Positions 7,963 to 16,087 of a DNA stretch of 64,000 bases are shown in pieces. Below the pieces are notes generated by a model that saw only the letters and a list, made by a program, of their open reading frames with translations, was not told the DNA's origin and ran no database searches. The translations under genes were made by a program, and so were the position numbers. How positions within the stretch are numbered: position 1 is the first letter of the stretch; each line of letters starts with the position of its first letter. Source of the stretch: Chloroflexota bacterium. Lineage in GTDB: Bacteria; Chloroflexota; Dehalococcoidia; Tepidiformales; Tepidiformaceae. The stretch lies in contig JAPOQN010000031.1 in the NCBI GenBank assembly GCA_026710655.1, positions 1 to 64,000 of the forward strand. The letters run 5' to 3'.

Positions 7963-8640
7963 GTGAGCGCTGAAGCCCTCGACTCCCTGAACCGCGAGAT
8001 TGCGGACTGCCGCGCCTGCCCCCGGCTGGTCGAGTGGCGCGAGCAGGTCGCTCGCGAGAAGCGCGCCGCCTACCGCGATTGGACTTACTGGGGCCGTCCC
8101 GTGCCCGGCTTCGGCGACCCCGCCGCCGGGATATACGTCGTCGGCCTCGCACCCGCCGCCCACGGGGGGAACCGCACGGGCCGCGTTTTCACCGGCGACC
8201 GCTCCGGCGACTGGGTCTACGGGGCGCTCCACCGCGCGGGCTTCGCAAACCAGGGCACGAGTACCGATATCGACGACGGCCTGCTGCTGGACGGCGCCTA
8301 CATCGGCGCGATCGTGCGCTGCGCGCCCCCCGACAACCGCCCCTCCCGCGAGGAGCGCGCCGCCTGCATGCCCTACGCCCGCCGCGAGCTCGAACTGCTC
8401 GGCGGCGCGCGGGTTGTCGTGGCGCTCGGCGCCTACGCCCACGATGCGGTCTGCGACCTGGTGGGCCTGCGACCCCGGGCGAAATTCGGGCACCTCGCCG
8501 AGGCCGCCCTGCCCGATGGGCGCACGCTGCTCGACTCCTTCCACCCCAGCCAGCGCAACACCTTCACGGGGAAGCTGACGCAGGAGATGTTCGACGCCGT
8601 CTTCGCCCGCGCCCGCGAGATCGTGGCTGGCGGCGGCTAG
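7963..8640 (+). CDS. uracil-DNA glycosylase, family 5-like (UdgB) with Fe-S cysteines
   Basis: The protein has 225 residues and a GTG start. It removes uracil and related deaminated bases from DNA. The active-site stretch GLAPAAHGGNRTG fits the family 5 pattern, which lacks the Asp/Glu of family 4, and the C-terminal HPSQRNTFTGKLT is the leucine-loop HPS motif. Cysteines at CRACPRL (about 15-18), VRCAPP and AACMPY can hold a 4Fe-4S cluster as in families 4 and 5. The 3' end overlaps the converging rsmE by 4 nt. Assignment to family 5 rather than 4 rests on the GLAPA motif read by eye. Confidence 0.88.
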   Translation: MSAEALDSLNREIADCRACPRLVEWREQVAREKRAAYRDWTYWGRPVPGFGDPAAGIYVVGLAPAAHGGNRTGRVFTGDRSGDWVYGALHRAGFANQGTSTDIDDGLLLDGAYIGAIVRCAPPDNRPSREERAACMPYARRELELLGGARVVVALGAYAHDAVCDLVGLRPRAKFGHLAEAALPDGRTLLDSFHPSQRNTFTGKLTQEMFDAVFARAREIVAGGG

Positions 8641-9345
8641 GCGCGCGCCAGGGCGACCGCCACCACCGCTGCCGTCTCCGTGCGCAGCGTGTGCGGGCCG
8701 AGGGAAGCGATCCTCGCCCCAGCTTCGGTAGCCCGCGCCACCTCCGCGTCCGTGAATCCGCCCTCCGGCCCGATGGCCACCGCGAGCGACCCGCGCTCCG
8801 GCAGCTTCGGGGTGACATCCCCCCAGGGGGCGCCGTCCCGGTTCGCCAGCACCAGCGCCCCCTCCAACCCCTCCACTGCCTGCTCGAACGTCACGACCGG
8901 CGCGACCACGGGCAGGGTAGAGGCGCCCGCATTGTTCCGCGGCCTCGATCGCGATGCGTTCCCAGCGCTCGAGCCGCCCTTCCGAGAGCTCCTGGCCCCG
9001 CGTGGAGTGCTCCGTCGTGATGGGCCGGAAGACATCGAGGCCCGCCTCGACGCACTTCTCGATCGCCCACTCCATGCGGTTCGCGCGCACGTTCGCGCAC
9101 CACACCTCGACCCTGCGCGCGGGTGGCGGCTCCTGCCTCGCGATGTCCAGGACCGTCGCCGTCACGCCATCGCGCGACGCGTCCTCGATGCGGGCGTGGT
9201 ACTCGGTGCCGTCGCCGGCGAACACGAGGAACGCGTCCCCCTGCCGCAGCCGCCGGGCCGCGAGGTGGCGCGCCTGTGCGTCCGGTAGCGCCAGCGCTCC
9301 CGGCTGGACGCCCTCGGGCACGCAGATGCGGGGCAGGCCTTCCAT
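8637..9345 (-). pseudogene. rsmE: 16S rRNA m3U1498 methyltransferase RsmE, frameshifted
   Basis: The reading frame from ATG at 9345 encodes the N-terminal RsmE part (residues 1-140, ending RWERIAIEAAEQCGR). It then runs out of frame. The C-terminal part continues in another frame from about 8927 (STLPVVAPVVTFEQAVEG, then AIGPEGGFTDAEV, the SPOUT knot, and LRTETAAVVAVALARA). Removing one base near 8923-8930 joins the two exactly where RsmE proteins continue from AAEQxGR. RsmE methylates U1498 in the 30S subunit. It is the third gene of dnaJ-prmA-rsmE. Either the gene is broken or the sequence has a one-base error; nothing else in it is degraded. Confidence 0.85.
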
Positions 9346-9348
9346 CGC

Positions 9349-10236
9349 TCAGTTTGCCGCCAGCTCCAGGAGCGCCCACTCGCGCTCCTCGCGTTCGGCC
9401 GTCAGGCGCAGACCATGCTCGCCGAAGGCGGCGACAACATCGTCGCGGTCGCTCGTCAGGAAGCCGCTCGCGATCACTCGTCCCGAGGGCTTCAGTGCCC
9501 CCGCTATCCCGGCTGCCAGCTCGATGTCGGCCCGCGCGCTCACGTTCGCAACCGCGAGGTCCGCGGGCGGAACGCCGTCGCCGGGGAAGCCGCCGTGCAT
9601 CGCGACACACGCGGATGCGCCGTTCGCCTCACAGTTGGCCCGCGCCACGTCCGCCGCGATCGGGTCGATCTCGAACGCGTCGACCCGCGCCGCGCCCAGC
9701 TTCACCGCCGCGATGGAGAGGATGCCCGACCCCGCCCCGACGTCGAGCACGTGCATGCCCGGCTGCACCGTCGCATCGAGCGCCGCGAGGCAGAGCCGCG
9801 TCGTTTCATGGTGGCCGGTGCCGAACGCCTGGCCCGGGTCGAGCCGCACGACAAGCTGGTCCGGGCCGGCCTCGTACTCCACCCACGAGGGCACGATGGC
9901 GATCCGCCCCGCCTCCACCGGCCCGAAGAACTCGCGCCAGCTCACTGCCCAGTCCTGTTCGTACAGGGGCCGTGCCGTCAGCTCGACCGCGGGGAAGTCC
10001 GCCAGATCCTCGCGCAGCTGCTGCGTCAGCACCGCCCCCAGCTCGCTCGCGGGCAGGTAGACCCGCAGCGCGACTGGTTCGCCCGCCCGCACGGCGTACC
10101 CCTCCTCCGGTCCCAGCAGGTCGACCGGTTCCTCCACCGCTAGCCCCCCCGGAGCCGCCTCGCGCATGACGGCCGAGACCGCCTCCACGAGCGCTGGCGG
10201 CGTTTCCGCCGTGATCTCGTACCAGAGCCCGGTCAT
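9349..10236 (-). CDS. prmA: ribosomal protein L11 methyltransferase
   Basis: The protein has 295 residues, the usual length. It trimethylates L11 using S-adenosylmethionine. The substrate-side motif LDPGQAFGTGHHETTRL (about 148-164) and the SAM-binding motif VLDVGAGSGILSIAAVKLG (about 182-200) are intact. The motif usually read as N-[IV]-L-A appears here as ANVSA. It lies 18 nt after dnaJ and 3 nt before rsmE, forming the common dnaJ-prmA-rsmE operon. Its substrate gene rplK is also in this window, at 24502. Confidence 0.93.
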   Translation of the reverse strand: MTGLWYEITAETPPALVEAVSAVMREAAPGGLAVEEPVDLLGPEEGYAVRAGEPVALRVYLPASELGAVLTQQLREDLADFPAVELTARPLYEQDWAVSWREFFGPVEAGRIAIVPSWVEYEAGPDQLVVRLDPGQAFGTGHHETTRLCLAALDATVQPGMHVLDVGAGSGILSIAAVKLGAARVDAFEIDPIAADVARANCEANGASACVAMHGGFPGDGVPPADLAVANVSARADIELAAGIAGALKPSGRVIASGFLTSDRDDVVAAFGEHGLRLTAEREEREWALLELAAN

Positions 10237-10254
10237 GGGAGCGCCCTCGTGGCG

Positions 10255-11385
10255 CTAGCCGGCCACGGCGTCGCGCAGCCGCTCCAGGAAGCTCTTGTGC
10301 TGGCTCGGCAGCGAGGGCGTGCCCAGCGTCTCGGCAAGCTGCTCGAGCAGCGCCTCCTGCTCTTCCGTCAGCGCCTCCGGCACCACCACCGTCGTCCGCA
10401 CGATCATGTCCCCGCGACGCGTGCTGTTGAGTCGCGGCACCCCCTGCCCCCGCACGACGAACTCGTCGCCGCTCTGCGTCCCCGCGGGCACGTCGAAGTC
10501 CATGTCCCCTTCGAGGGTGGGAATCTGGAGGTTCGTTCCCAGCGCCGCCTGTGCGACGTTCAGGGGCAGGTCGTAGAGGATGTGGTCGTCGACGCGTTCG
10601 AACAGCTCGTGGGGCTGCACGTCCAGGAGCACGTAGAGGTTGCCCGGCTGGCCGCCGCGGTCCCCGACCTCGCCCTCGCCCGTCAGCCGGATCTGCTGGC
10701 CGTCGTCCACGCCCGCGGGAATCTTCACGCTGATCTGGCGCGCCTTCCGGACACCGCCCCGTCCCCGGCAGTTGGCGCACGGGCTCGTGATAACGCGACC
10801 CTCGCCCCGGCAGCGCCCGCACGTGGACACGTTCACGAACTGGCCGAACACGCTCTGCTGGGCGCGACGGATCTCGCCCGCGCCGTTGCACTCGGAACAC
10901 ACCTCGGGCTCGCTCCCCGGCGCCGCCCCCGAGCCGTTGCACCCATCGCAGTGCTCCTGGCGCGTGTAGTCGAGCTCCTTCTCCGTGCCGAACGCCGCCT
11001 CCTCGAAGGTCAGCGTGATACGTGCGCGCAGGTCCGCGCCCCGCGCCGGACCCCGCCGCCGTCCGCCCCGTCCCGCCCCGCTGAAGAACGCGTCGAAGAT
11101 GTCGCCGAACCCCTCGAACGATGAGAACCCGTCGAACCCCGCCGGTCCGCCCGCCCCGTCGACGCCGGCGTGGCCGAAGCGGTCGTAGGCGCTGCGCTTG
11201 TCCGTGTCCGAGAGCACCTCGTAGGCGCGGTTGATCTCCTTGAACCGGTCCGCCGCGTCCTCGCCAGAATTGCGGTCCGGGTGGTACTCCATGGCCAGCT
11301 TCCGGTACGACCGCTTGATCTCGTCCGCGGACGCATTCCGGGCGACGCCGAGCACTTCGTAGAAGTCGCGCTGAGCGGGAGGCAT
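10255..11385 (-). CDS. dnaJ: chaperone DnaJ (type I Hsp40)
   Basis: The protein has 376 residues. The J-domain occupies about 5-68 with the HPD tripeptide (MEYHPDRNSG) that stimulates DnaK. A glycine/phenylalanine-rich linker follows. Four CxxCxGxG zinc motifs are present in order (CDGCNGSG, CSECNGAG, CGRCRGEG, CANCRGRG), then the C-terminal substrate-binding domains. It heads the dnaJ-prmA-rsmE operon. No dnaK or grpE lies in the window. Confidence 0.96.
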   Translation of the reverse strand: MPPAQRDFYEVLGVARNASADEIKRSYRKLAMEYHPDRNSGEDAADRFKEINRAYEVLSDTDKRSAYDRFGHAGVDGAGGPAGFDGFSSFEGFGDIFDAFFSGAGRGGRRRGPARGADLRARITLTFEEAAFGTEKELDYTRQEHCDGCNGSGAAPGSEPEVCSECNGAGEIRRAQQSVFGQFVNVSTCGRCRGEGRVITSPCANCRGRGGVRKARQISVKIPAGVDDGQQIRLTGEGEVGDRGGQPGNLYVLLDVQPHELFERVDDHILYDLPLNVAQAALGTNLQIPTLEGDMDFDVPAGTQSGDEFVVRGQGVPRLNSTRRGDMIVRTTVVVPEALTEEQEALLEQLAETLGTPSLPSQHKSFLERLRDAVAG

Positions 11386-11560
11386 AGTGAAGGGAGTGTA
11401 GCACCGGGTCCCTGTAGGAGAGCGCCGACCGGACGGCTGGGTGGGGGTCGGGGGCGCGCGGTGCCCCTGCGCGGCCCTTGATCGCCATTCGCAAAGAAAC
11501 TAACAAACAGAGGTTGTTCTCAATCAGCGTGTGGTACGATGCCTGGCGGAGGCGAAATTC

Positions 11561-11830
11561 GTGGCGTTCGATACGCTCAGGGCGGCCCAGAGACTTCGCG
11601 AGGGCGGGGCGGAAGAGCCTCTCGCGGAAGCCGGCGTCGAGGTCGTCGTCGATGCGAGCGAACACGTGACGAACGAGCGCTTCGACCAACGTATGACGTC
11701 CTTCGAGCACCGGATAGACGCGCGCTTCGAGGCGTTCCGGGCCGAGATGTACCGCATGTTCGCGATTCAGAGCGGCGTCATCCTCGGCGGTGTCGGAGTT
11801 ATCGTGGCGCTGGTGGAAACCCTCAACTAG
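11561..11830 (+). CDS. small membrane-anchored coiled-coil protein (DUF1640-like)
   Basis: The protein has 89 residues. The GTG at 11561 is preferred over an upstream in-frame GTG because GGAGG lies 8 nt before it, in the same GGCGGAGGC context as the paralogue at 5304. The N-terminus VAFDTLRAAQRLREGGAEEP matches VTLDALGAVRKLRESGADEA there. The middle is a charged coiled coil (RMTSFEHRIDARFEAFRAEM), and the end is one membrane helix after MFAIQSGVILGG. Function is unknown. The family is scattered, with four copies or parts in the first 14 kb. Confidence 0.65.
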   Translation: MAFDTLRAAQRLREGGAEEPLAEAGVEVVVDASEHVTNERFDQRMTSFEHRIDARFEAFRAEMYRMFAIQSGVILGGVGVIVALVETLN

Positions 11831-11850
11831 TGGCTGGCAGGCCGGCCGCC

Positions 11851-11914
11851 GACTGGCTCGAACTCCACATCCGTGCCCTCTTCATCCACGACGACCGAGG
11901 CCGCATCGTGACTC
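11851..11914 (+). repeat. 64-nt direct repeat, left copy: out-of-place 5' fragment of the GNAT gene
   Basis: These 64 bases match 12670-12733 with three mismatches. In frame they encode DWLELHIRALFIHDDRGR, the start of the GNAT protein at 12637, then continue to a stop at 11931 without the rest of that protein. The two copies flank the hicAB module (11966-12606). Confidence 0.85.
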
Positions 11915-11965
11915 GCTCCGGCGAGTCTTGACGGCCTGGGGGTCGCATGTGATAACCGAACACCC

Positions 11966-12172
11966 TTGAACGGCGACGAGTTCATCCGGAGGGCTAGGCG
12001 CTACGCGAGAAGAAGGGGCCTGGAGTTCGAAGTGGACTATCGACAGGGGAAAGGGAGTCACGCCACGCTGTATCTGGGCGAGCGGCGGACCACGGTCAAG
12101 CAGTCGGAGATCGGTCGGGGGCTGCTAGCATCAATGCTGCGAGACCTCAGAATTGATCGAGAGGACTGGTAG
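11966..12172 (+). CDS. hicA: HicA-family toxin
   Basis: The protein has 68 residues and a TTG start. The family is a double-stranded-RNA-binding fold that cleaves mRNA. The core GKGSHATLYLGERRTTV contains the conserved Gly-Ser-His with the catalytic His. The end EIGRGLLASMLRDLRID matches the usual C-terminal helix. It lies 2 nt before hicB, so the pair is one transcription unit. It is intact, unlike the HicA at 31553. Confidence 0.88.
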   Translation: MNGDEFIRRARRYARRRGLEFEVDYRQGKGSHATLYLGERRTTVKQSEIGRGLLASMLRDLRIDREDW

Positions 12173-12174
12173 TC

Positions 12175-12606
12175 GTGCGATACGCCTACCCCTGTGAACT
12201 GCATCCCGAAGACCCGAGCGGGTTCTACGTGACGTTCCCCGATGTTCCCGGTGCTCTAACCGGTGGCGAGGACGAGGCGGAAGCCCTGCACCTGGCGGAG
12301 GATGCCCTTGTAGCAATCCTCGCGGCGCATGTGCGGGGCAGCGAGCCACTCCCCAACCCCAGCCCCGCCGCTCCCGGCCAGCACCTTGTTCCCGTCTCGC
12401 CGCTCATTGCGGCCAAGCTCGCCCTCTACACCGCCATGCGGGAGCAGGGTGTCACCGATGCGGAGCTCGCTCGGCGTTTGGGGGCCAGCGTCGACACCGT
12501 CCGCAAGCTCGTCGACCCCGACTACGGCTCGCACCTGACCCCCGTTATGAACGCTCTCCACGCCGTCGGTCGCGCCCTGGTTGTCGAGGACGCGGCGCCC
12601 GCCTGA
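12175..12606 (+). CDS. hicB: HicB-family antitoxin with C-terminal DNA-binding domain
   Basis: The protein has 143 residues and a GTG start. The N-terminal partial-RNase-H-like HicB fold shows the usual DPSGFYVTFPDVPGALTGG and EALHLAEDAL. The C-terminal part (about 85-125) looks like a helix-turn-helix, with ELARRLGASVDTVRKLVDP. HicB binds and neutralises HicA and represses the operon. The module is bounded by a 64-nt direct repeat of GNAT sequence, a sign of past insertion or duplication. Confidence 0.88.
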   Translation: MRYAYPCELHPEDPSGFYVTFPDVPGALTGGEDEAEALHLAEDALVAILAAHVRGSEPLPNPSPAAPGQHLVPVSPLIAAKLALYTAMREQGVTDAELARRLGASVDTVRKLVDPDYGSHLTPVMNALHAVGRALVVEDAAPA

Positions 12607-12636
12607 GGCGCGTCGCGACCCTCGCAACTCCTGCTC

Positions 12637-13359
12637 GTGGGCATCACCGACACGCCAGAAACGGAACGTGACTGGCTCGAACTCCACATCCGTGCCCTCT
12701 TCGTCCACGACGACCGAAGCCGCATCGCGACTCTCAACGCCCTCGATGGTGGGCGTGCCCCCCGCTTCTTCCTCGGGCGCACGCCCGACGGGAACCGCTG
12801 GCGCAACCGCGACGACGTGCCCGACGCGGTTGCGGTCCAGCTCGAAGCGCTCTGCGAGGACGAACCGGCGCCTGCGGACCCCCGCGAGCCGCCCCTCCAC
12901 GACGCGGACTACCGCCAGGTCCTCGCCACCCACGCGCCCATCCCGGAGGTCTGGGCCGGACCCGCCTACCGCTTCCCCGTGGACCTCCCGCCTCCCATCG
13001 ATGGTGTCGTCCGCCTGACCGCCTCGACCGCCGCTCTCCTGCGCGACGGCGACCTCGAACCCTGGCTCGAGGACATCGGCCAGAGCGAACCGTTGATGGC
13101 GCTCGTGCAGGACGGCCGCGCCGTGTCGATCTGCGGCAGCGTGCGCATCACCCCCGAGGCGCATGAGGCGGGAGTCGAGACGAGCGCCGCGGCCCGCGGA
13201 CACGGCTTCGCCGTGGCCGTTGTGAAGGCCTGGGCGAGCGCCGTCCGCGAACTCGGCGCCGAGCCCCTCTACAGCACTTCCTGGGAGAACACCGCCTCCC
13301 AGGCCGTCGCCCGCAAGCTCCGCCTCATCCCCTACGCCGCCGATTACTGGCTGACCTGA
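12637..13359 (+). CDS. GNAT-family N-acetyltransferase
   Basis: The protein has 240 residues and a GTG start. The N-terminal 100 residues are not typical of GNAT and may be a separate domain (WLELHIRALFVHDDRSR). The C-terminal part (about 140-240) contains the acetyl-CoA-binding pattern VETSAAARGHGFAVAVVKAW, where the usual R/Q-x-x-G-x-G/A is ARGHG, and a downstream STSWENTASQAVARKLRL typical of GNAT beta-6/alpha-4. The substrate is unknown. Its first 64 bp after codon 11 are duplicated at 11851. Confidence 0.75.
   Translation: MGITDTPETERDWLELHIRALFVHDDRSRIATLNALDGGRAPRFFLGRTPDGNRWRNRDDVPDAVAVQLEALCEDEPAPADPREPPLHDADYRQVLATHAPIPEVWAGPAYRFPVDLPPPIDGVVRLTASTAALLRDGDLEPWLEDIGQSEPLMALVQDGRAVSICGSVRITPEAHEAGVETSAAARGHGFAVAVVKAWASAVRELGAEPLYSTSWENTASQAVARKLRLIPYAADYWLT
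12670..12733 (+). repeat. 64-nt direct repeat, right copy, inside the GNAT gene
   Basis: This is the in-gene copy that matches 11851-11914 with three mismatches. It begins at the GACTGGCTCG of codon 12. Confidence 0.85.
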
Positions 13360-13372
13360 GTCGCCGTCCCCA

Positions 13373-13465
13373 CTCAGGAGGGCGGCAGCCCGCCGCTCCC
13401 CTCAGCGAGCGCAGCGAGCGCTCTCCTCGCCCCTCAGCCGCCCGCCAGGGCGGCGCTCTCCTAAG
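13373..13465. repeat. three tandem REP-like hairpins (CTCAG-stem-GCTCTCCTC family)
   Basis: Three units follow each other at 13373-13403, 13401-13428 and 13433-13465. Each begins CTCAG, forms a short GC hairpin and ends GCTCYCCTC or GCTCTCCTAAG. The stems differ: GGCGG/CCGCC, GAGCGC/GCGCTC and GCCGCCC-GCCA-GGGCGGC. Related units lie at 31823-31976 and 54573-54673. The last unit abuts the leaderless promoter of the DinB gene. Confidence 0.8.
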
Positions 13466-13467
13466 AT
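13462..13467 (+). promoter_or_regulatory. -10-like box TAAGAT of a leaderless DinB gene
   Basis: TAAGAT lies 6 nt before the GTG at 13474 and overlaps the end of the last REP-like unit. Confidence 0.55.
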
Positions 13468-13473
13468 AGACCC

Positions 13474-13953
13474 GTGCCGCGCATTCCCGACGCCCATGCC
13501 GAAACCTACGGCCGCTTCGCGCGAGGGCCCGCGCTCGTACGCGAGGCGCTCGCCGGGACCGACCCCGCCACCCTCAACCGCCGCCCGCCCGGCGAGGACT
13601 GGTCCATGCGCGATGTCGTCATCCACCTCGCCGATGCCGAGTTGGTCCAGGCCGTGCGCATTCGCCTCCTCCTGGCCGGCGACGAGCCCGTCCTCCCCAT
13701 CTACGACCAGGACGTCTGGAAGCGGAAGCTCCTCTACGTCTTCCGCGACCCCGAGGCGGCCATGAGCGCCTTCCAGCAAGTCCGCTACGGCGCTGCCGAG
13801 CTTCTGCGCGAGTGCGCTCCCGACGCCTGGGAGCGCGCCGGGACCCATCCCCAGATCGGGATGGTCACCGTCGCCGATATCGTCGGGTTTGGCGCGGACC
13901 ACGTCGACGAGCACGTCGCGCAGCTTCGCGTGATGCGCGGCGAATCAGCGTGA
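13474..13953 (+). CDS. DinB-superfamily metal-binding protein
   Basis: The protein has 159 residues and a GTG start preceded by a -10-like box at 6 nt. The four-helix DinB/YfiT-like fold is suggested by SMRDVVIHLADAELVQAVRI, with the first metal His, and HVDEHVAQLRVM near the C-terminus, with the His pair. Members use a metal, and some are thiol-dependent transferases. The substrate cannot be read here. A second, more divergent DinB protein is at 29657. Confidence 0.78.
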   Translation: MPRIPDAHAETYGRFARGPALVREALAGTDPATLNRRPPGEDWSMRDVVIHLADAELVQAVRIRLLLAGDEPVLPIYDQDVWKRKLLYVFRDPEAAMSAFQQVRYGAAELLRECAPDAWERAGTHPQIGMVTVADIVGFGADHVDEHVAQLRVMRGESA

Positions 13954-14038
13954 GGCGCGCTGTGTGCGTGGTGACGAAACGCGAGTCTTTAGGAACACAT
14001 GGGTGGTCGTTCCTACAATTGTCCCGTAAACTAGTGGC

Positions 14039-14269
14039 ATGGCGACACTGGACACGCACCAATCAGTCACCCAGCTCCAGGATGCGGGCTCGTCCGAGCC
14101 GCTCGCTGTCGCTGTAGTCGATGTGGTGGAGGACGCCGCCGGACGCCTGGTTGGCAGGGACTATCTGCGGGCGGAGCTCCACAAGGCCCTCGCCATCCAG
14201 TCAGGCATCATGCTGGGTCTGATGGTGGCGATCGCCGGGGTGGCCATCACCATCGCAGAGCTGATCTGA
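14039..14269 (+). CDS. small membrane-anchored protein, shortest DUF1640-like paralogue
   Basis: The protein has 76 residues. It begins MATLDTHQSVTQLQDAGSSEP, the same motif as VTLDALGAVRKLRESGADEA at 5304. It has EPLAVAVVDVVEDAAG, a very short linker in place of the coiled coil, and ends with ALAIQSGIMLG and one hydrophobic helix. The start codon lies in CTAGTGGCATGG without a clear Shine-Dalgarno sequence. Function is unknown. The family differs mainly in the length of the coiled-coil part: none here, about 20 residues at 11561, six hendecads at 4870. Confidence 0.6.
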   Translation: MATLDTHQSVTQLQDAGSSEPLAVAVVDVVEDAAGRLVGRDYLRAELHKALAIQSGIMLGLMVAIAGVAITIAELI

Positions 14270-14312
14270 GCCTCGGCCGCTACAGCCTGCGGGCCATTCG
14301 TACGAATACCGG

Positions 14313-16004
14313 CTAGGCCCAGACTTCGTCGAGCATCGCGTCCTCGATGTCGAACACCGAAGGGCCATCGGGGAGGGGCAAGGGTTCGTCCAGGAGCCAC
14401 TGCGGCAAACGGTCGTCCTCGCGGTCGAAGCCGGCGCGGCGGTTGAACTCGCGCTCCGTCTCGATCGCCTCGCGGGAGAGCTCCAGCAGCTGCTCGTCGT
14501 TCATTTCCGTGGCGAAACGCTCGCTGATGAACGAGGCCATGTCGCCCGGTAGCGCGTTCGTGAACTGGCACACCCCGACCGAATCGACGGCCATCATCAC
14601 GAGCTGCTCGTGGCGGCTCTGCTTCACGAGCGTATCGGGCGTCGCGCCCCGCGCCGTCACCATGCCGGCCGTGTGGTCGGCCCCCTGCGGACTGGTGCTG
14701 TAGGTGATGCCCATGCCCTTCAGCGTGCGCGGCTCCCAGGCGGGAAGCCCCTGGCCCTTCACGACCGGCACCCGGTCGACGCCGTAGGTGGCGGCCACGT
14801 GCGCCGTGCCGCCCCCGACGATGCGTCCCAGCGGGGTGCCCTCGCGGATGTCTTCGTCCAGGAGCCGTTTCGTCCCCTCCCAGTCGCCCCACGCCAGCAC
14901 GCCCGCCTCCATCGCCACCCCGATCGCGTTCCCCACCTCGATCGTGTCCAGCCCGATGTCGTCGCAGAGCCGGTCCAGCTCGGCCACCGCGTCTGCCGGG
15001 CCGATCTCCAGGTTCGAGCCGAGCAGCGCGATCGTCTCGAACTCGAGCGCCGTGGTCACGTGCTCGCCGTTCGCGTCGTTGTAGAGGATCGCGCACTTGA
15101 TGATGCAGCCCGCCATGCAGGGCAGCATCTTGCCGCCGCGCTCCTTGCCCAGCTCCTCGATCACCTGCCCGCTGATTGAGTCCGCGTCTTCCCAGCTCCC
15201 CTCGCGATGGTTCCGCGTGGGCATCGAGAGGACGTTCTCCCGGTTCACGAACTTGATGACGCCGGCGGTGCCGTAGCGGCTCGTGTTGTGGACGCGCGGA
15301 TCCTCCAGCACCATCTTGCTGAACTTCACCACCTCGCCCTTGAACTCCTTGGCGTTCTCGCCGGGAACGGTGCGAGCGCCCTCGGCGTCGTCCACGACGA
15401 TCGCCTTCAGGCCCTTGGCGCCCATCACGGCCCCCGGCCCGCCCCGCGCCGCGTGGCGCGTCGGGCGACCCTCCGGGTCCGTCACCGCCACCGAGGCGGA
15501 GGCCATGCGGTGCTCGCCCGCCGGCCCGATCGTGGCGGCGGCGCGTGTCCGCAGCGCCTCCCCCACGAGCTCGCGGTGGAGGTCGTAGTTGCTGCGTCCG
15601 GCGAGGTCGTCCGCCCCCGAAAGGCGAGCCCCCTGTCCGTCGATGTCGAGGCGCTTCCAGCCGTCCGGCGAGGCGCCGGAAACGACGATCGCCTTGATGC
15701 CCAGCCGCGCCAGCCGGTGTCCCAGCTGCCCACCGACGTTCGCTTCCTTCGTCCCGCCCGTGAGCGGGCTCTTGAAGCCGAAGCTCGTGCGACCGCTCGT
15801 GGTCACGGCCGTGCCCGCCAGCAGCCCCGGCGCGATGAACAGCTTCGCCGCCTCGCTCAGGGGGTGGATGCGTGCGTCCGTCTCCTCCAGCAGCATCCGC
15901 GAGGTGAGGGCCCGACCGCCGAGCAGCGCGAACTCGTCGGGCGCGCGCTCGTCGGTCACGCTGCCCATGGTCATGTCCACGCGGATGATGCGGTCGATGG
16001 CCAT
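14313..16004 (-). CDS. aldehyde ferredoxin oxidoreductase family protein (tungsten-pterin)
   Basis: The protein has 563 residues, near the family length of 600. The ATG at 16004 has AGGA 6 nt upstream, and an in-frame upstream extension is not AOR-like. The N-terminal pterin-binding domain shows IRVDMTMGSV, LLGGRALTSRML and FGFKSPLTGG. The cluster-binding region reads PCMAGCIIKC; the three Cys are spaced x3/x3, whereas characterised AORs have x2/x3. A fourth Cys candidate is VGVCQF near the C-terminus. Such enzymes oxidise aldehydes with ferredoxin, using tungsten bis-pterin, in the cytoplasm. The substrate is unknown. The gene is divergent from fic across an operator-like array. Confidence 0.85.
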   Translation of the reverse strand: MAIDRIIRVDMTMGSVTDERAPDEFALLGGRALTSRMLLEETDARIHPLSEAAKLFIAPGLLAGTAVTTSGRTSFGFKSPLTGGTKEANVGGQLGHRLARLGIKAIVVSGASPDGWKRLDIDGQGARLSGADDLAGRSNYDLHRELVGEALRTRAAATIGPAGEHRMASASVAVTDPEGRPTRHAARGGPGAVMGAKGLKAIVVDDAEGARTVPGENAKEFKGEVVKFSKMVLEDPRVHNTSRYGTAGVIKFVNRENVLSMPTRNHREGSWEDADSISGQVIEELGKERGGKMLPCMAGCIIKCAILYNDANGEHVTTALEFETIALLGSNLEIGPADAVAELDRLCDDIGLDTIEVGNAIGVAMEAGVLAWGDWEGTKRLLDEDIREGTPLGRIVGGGTAHVAATYGVDRVPVVKGQGLPAWEPRTLKGMGITYSTSPQGADHTAGMVTARGATPDTLVKQSRHEQLVMMAVDSVGVCQFTNALPGDMASFISERFATEMNDEQLLELSREAIETEREFNRRAGFDREDDRLPQWLLDEPLPLPDGPSVFDIEDAMLDEVWA

Positions 16005-16087
16005 GCGCTGTCCTGCTCCCGGTGAGTCGTTAAGGTCGGCGGAATCGTTATCGTACAGTAGCGTCGGCTGCGAGCCATGCAAACGCC

